A stretch of 64,000 bases of DNA from Halomonas sp. CUBES01. GTDB lineage: Bacteria > Pseudomonadota > Gammaproteobacteria > Pseudomonadales > Halomonadaceae. Below the pieces are notes generated by a model. It saw only the letters and a list, made by a program, of their open reading frames with translations, made no database searches and was not told the origin of the DNA. Below are positions 62,532 to 64,000 of the stretch, one piece after another (position 1 is the first letter of the stretch; each line of letters begins with the position of its first letter). The stretch spans positions 558,001-622,000 of the forward strand of contig NZ_JAJLLW010000001.1 in assembly GCF_020991005.1 (NCBI RefSeq), in the 5' to 3' direction. A program made the position numbers and the translations under genes.

Positions 62532-64000
62532 ATGAACACTAGCGTAACGAGCAATCAATCCACCTATCCAGCACCCCTGACCTGTGCCGAGCTGCTGATC
62601 CGTTTGCTGCGCGATACCTACGGTGTCAGCACACTGTTCGGCATTCCCGGCGTGCATACCGTGGAGCTGTATCGCGGGCTGGAAGGCAGCGATGTACAGC
62701 ATGTCACACCGCGCCATGAGCAGGGGGCGGGGTTTATGGCCGACGGCTATGCCCGGGCCAGCGGCCAGCCGGGGGTGTGCCTGATTATCACCGGGCCAGG
62801 AATGACCAATATGGCCACCGCCATGGGCCAAGCCCTGGCGGACTCCATTCCCATGCTGGTGATCTCCAGCGTGAACCGTCGCGATACCCTGGGTATGGGC
62901 CAAGGGCGGCTCCACGAGCTGCCCAGCCAGCAGCAGATGATCAGCGGCGTTGCGCGGTTTAGTCATACGCTGCTGGACGCCAACACACTGCCCGAGGTGC
63001 TGGCCCGTGCCTTTGCTGTCTTTAATGGCGCACGCCCCGGCCCAGTGCATATCGAAATCCCCATCGACCTGTTTAACGCGCCGATAAATGAACCGGCCAG
63101 TTGGCAGGCACCTACGCTCTATCGTGCTGCTCCCGACCCGGAAGGGCTTGCCGAAGCTGCCCGACTGCTGCAGGCGGCGAAGCAACCCTTGGTGCTTTTG
63201 GGCGGTGGCTGCGTGGCAGCGCCAGAGGCGGCCCGAGCACTGGTAGAACAGCTGGATGCGCCCACGGTCACGACCATCAATGCCAAAGGCCTGCTGGGTC
63301 GTGGCCATCCGCTGGATCTGGGTGCTAACGCCGCGCTACCCGCGGTGCGTGAACTGGCGGTCAATGCGGATGTGGTTCTGGCCGTCGGCACCGAGCTTGG
63401 CGAGACCGACTACGACGTTGTGTTTGATGGTGGCTTTCATCTCAGTGGCACGCTGATTCGTATTGATCTCGACCCAGAGCAGCTGGTGCGCAACCAGCGC
63501 GTAACGTTGGGACTGGTGGGCGATGCCGGGCGTAGCCTTGAACTGCTGCTTAAGCACTTCCCCGAGCCACTAAACCGCCACGGCAAGGCGCGAACCGCGT
63601 CCGCATTGAGGGCGCTAAACCTTCACAACGACCCGGCCTTCAGCGACTTTGTGCCGCTGTATGCAACGCTTGCCGAGCATCTGCCCGAGGCCATTCTGGT
63701 GGGCGACTCCACCGCGCCGGTGTATGCCGGTAACCACCTGGTCAGCCAGCCCGCGCCCAGGCGTTACTTCAATGCCTCGACGGGTTACGGCACCTTGGGT
63801 TATGGGCTGCCGGCGGCGCTGGGCGCACAGCTGGCGCGAGCGGATCTACCGGTGGTAGCGCTGGTAGGCGATGGAGGAGTGATGTTTACGCTCTCGGAAA
63901 TCGCCACCGCCGTAGAAGCGCGTCTGCCGGTGGTGATTGTGCTCTGGCACAACGCCGGTTTTGAGGAGATTCGCCGCTATATGGATGCCAACGGTGTGGC
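62532..64000 (+). CDS. aruI: Thiamine-diphosphate decarboxylase, probable 5-guanidino-2-oxopentanoate decarboxylase; 3' end cut by window
   Basis: At least 489 aa of an acetolactate-synthase-like enzyme; only the last part is missing (family about 530-560 aa). The N-terminal Pyr domain shows FGIPGVHTVELY and the catalytic glutamate in PRHEQGAGFMADGYARASG. The ThDP/metal motif GDGGVMFTLSEIATAVEARL ends with LWHNAGFEE (GDG...N pattern). In Pseudomonas AruI decarboxylates 2-ketoarginine to 4-guanidinobutyraldehyde, which is oxidised to the substrate of GbuA; adjacency with gbuA supports this role. The aminotransferase (AruH) and aldehyde dehydrogenase are not in view. ATG 62532 is 10 bases after the YjiH-type gene stop. 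Confidence 0.85.
   Translation, partial: MNTSVTSNQSTYPAPLTCAELLIRLLRDTYGVSTLFGIPGVHTVELYRGLEGSDVQHVTPRHEQGAGFMADGYARASGQPGVCLIITGPGMTNMATAMGQALADSIPMLVISSVNRRDTLGMGQGRLHELPSQQQMISGVARFSHTLLDANTLPEVLARAFAVFNGARPGPVHIEIPIDLFNAPINEPASWQAPTLYRAAPDPEGLAEAARLLQAAKQPLVLLGGGCVAAPEAARALVEQLDAPTVTTINAKGLLGRGHPLDLGANAALPAVRELAVNADVVLAVGTELGETDYDVVFDGGFHLSGTLIRIDLDPEQLVRNQRVTLGLVGDAGRSLELLLKHFPEPLNRHGKARTASALRALNLHNDPAFSDFVPLYATLAEHLPEAILVGDSTAPVYAGNHLVSQPAPRRYFNASTGYGTLGYGLPAALGAQLARADLPVVALVGDGGVMFTLSEIATAVEARLPVVIVLWHNAGFEEIRRYMDANGV

Overview
The window is GC-rich, densely packed chromosomal DNA. It carries no rRNA, tRNA, insertion sequence, prophage or CRISPR array that I can see. Gene content points to a free-living, motile, respiratory gammaproteobacterium, most likely a Halomonas-like member of the Halomonadaceae (inference). 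The pointers are a Tat-exported formate dehydrogenase of the FDH3 type, a malonate TRAP system, a phosphatidylcholine synthase, a Pseudomonas-type guanidinobutyrase with a 2-ketoarginine decarboxylase, and clear sigma-54 and sigma-28 promoters.

Layout. 1-5.4 kb: a phosphatidylcholine synthase cut by the window edge, a MocR-type regulator divergent from a GNAT acetyltransferase, a YbaK deacylase, cytosine deaminase and a TetR repressor. 5.5-9.7 kb: an RND efflux pair divergent from that repressor, with a palindromic operator between them. 10-11.8 kb: a chemoreceptor behind a near-perfect sigma-28 promoter. 11.9-20 kb: a reductive pyrimidine degradation operon (preA, preT, dihydropyrimidinase, beta-ureidopropionase), a divergent NCS1 nucleobase transporter with a sigma-54 promoter, and a LysR regulator. 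20.2-22.9 kb: a membrane PAS-GGDEF-EAL protein.

22.9-38.5 kb is a formate dehydrogenase and molybdenum-cofactor island. A minus-strand operon (fdhD, mobA, moeA, moaA, COG0523 GTPase) is divergent from a plus-strand series: DUF3305, DUF3306, a large polyferredoxin, a TorD-like chaperone, a small Tat peptide, fdhA, fdhB and fdhC. DUF1244, moaB and a second moeA follow. Together they would make, insert and sulfurate the cofactor and export a periplasm-facing formate dehydrogenase feeding the quinone pool. Several accessory proteins here have no assigned role and are the best candidates for new biology.

38.8-47.2 kb: a sugar-type sodium symporter, then a malonate operon (TRAP binding protein, small and large permeases, malonyl-CoA decarboxylase, malonyl-CoA synthetase) with a divergent GntR regulator. 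47.3-54 kb: a GlxA-type AraC regulator overlapping an MFS transporter, YgjV, a DksA-type zinc finger protein, a YrhK protein, a diguanylate cyclase and RecQ. 54-58.3 kb: a complete ABC importer of the glycerol-3-phosphate/sugar type. 58.4-64 kb: an arginine (2-ketoarginine) catabolic unit, with a sigma-54 activator, two tandem palindromes and a sigma-54 promoter in front of guanidinobutyrase, a YjiH-family carrier and a thiamine-diphosphate decarboxylase that runs off the right end.
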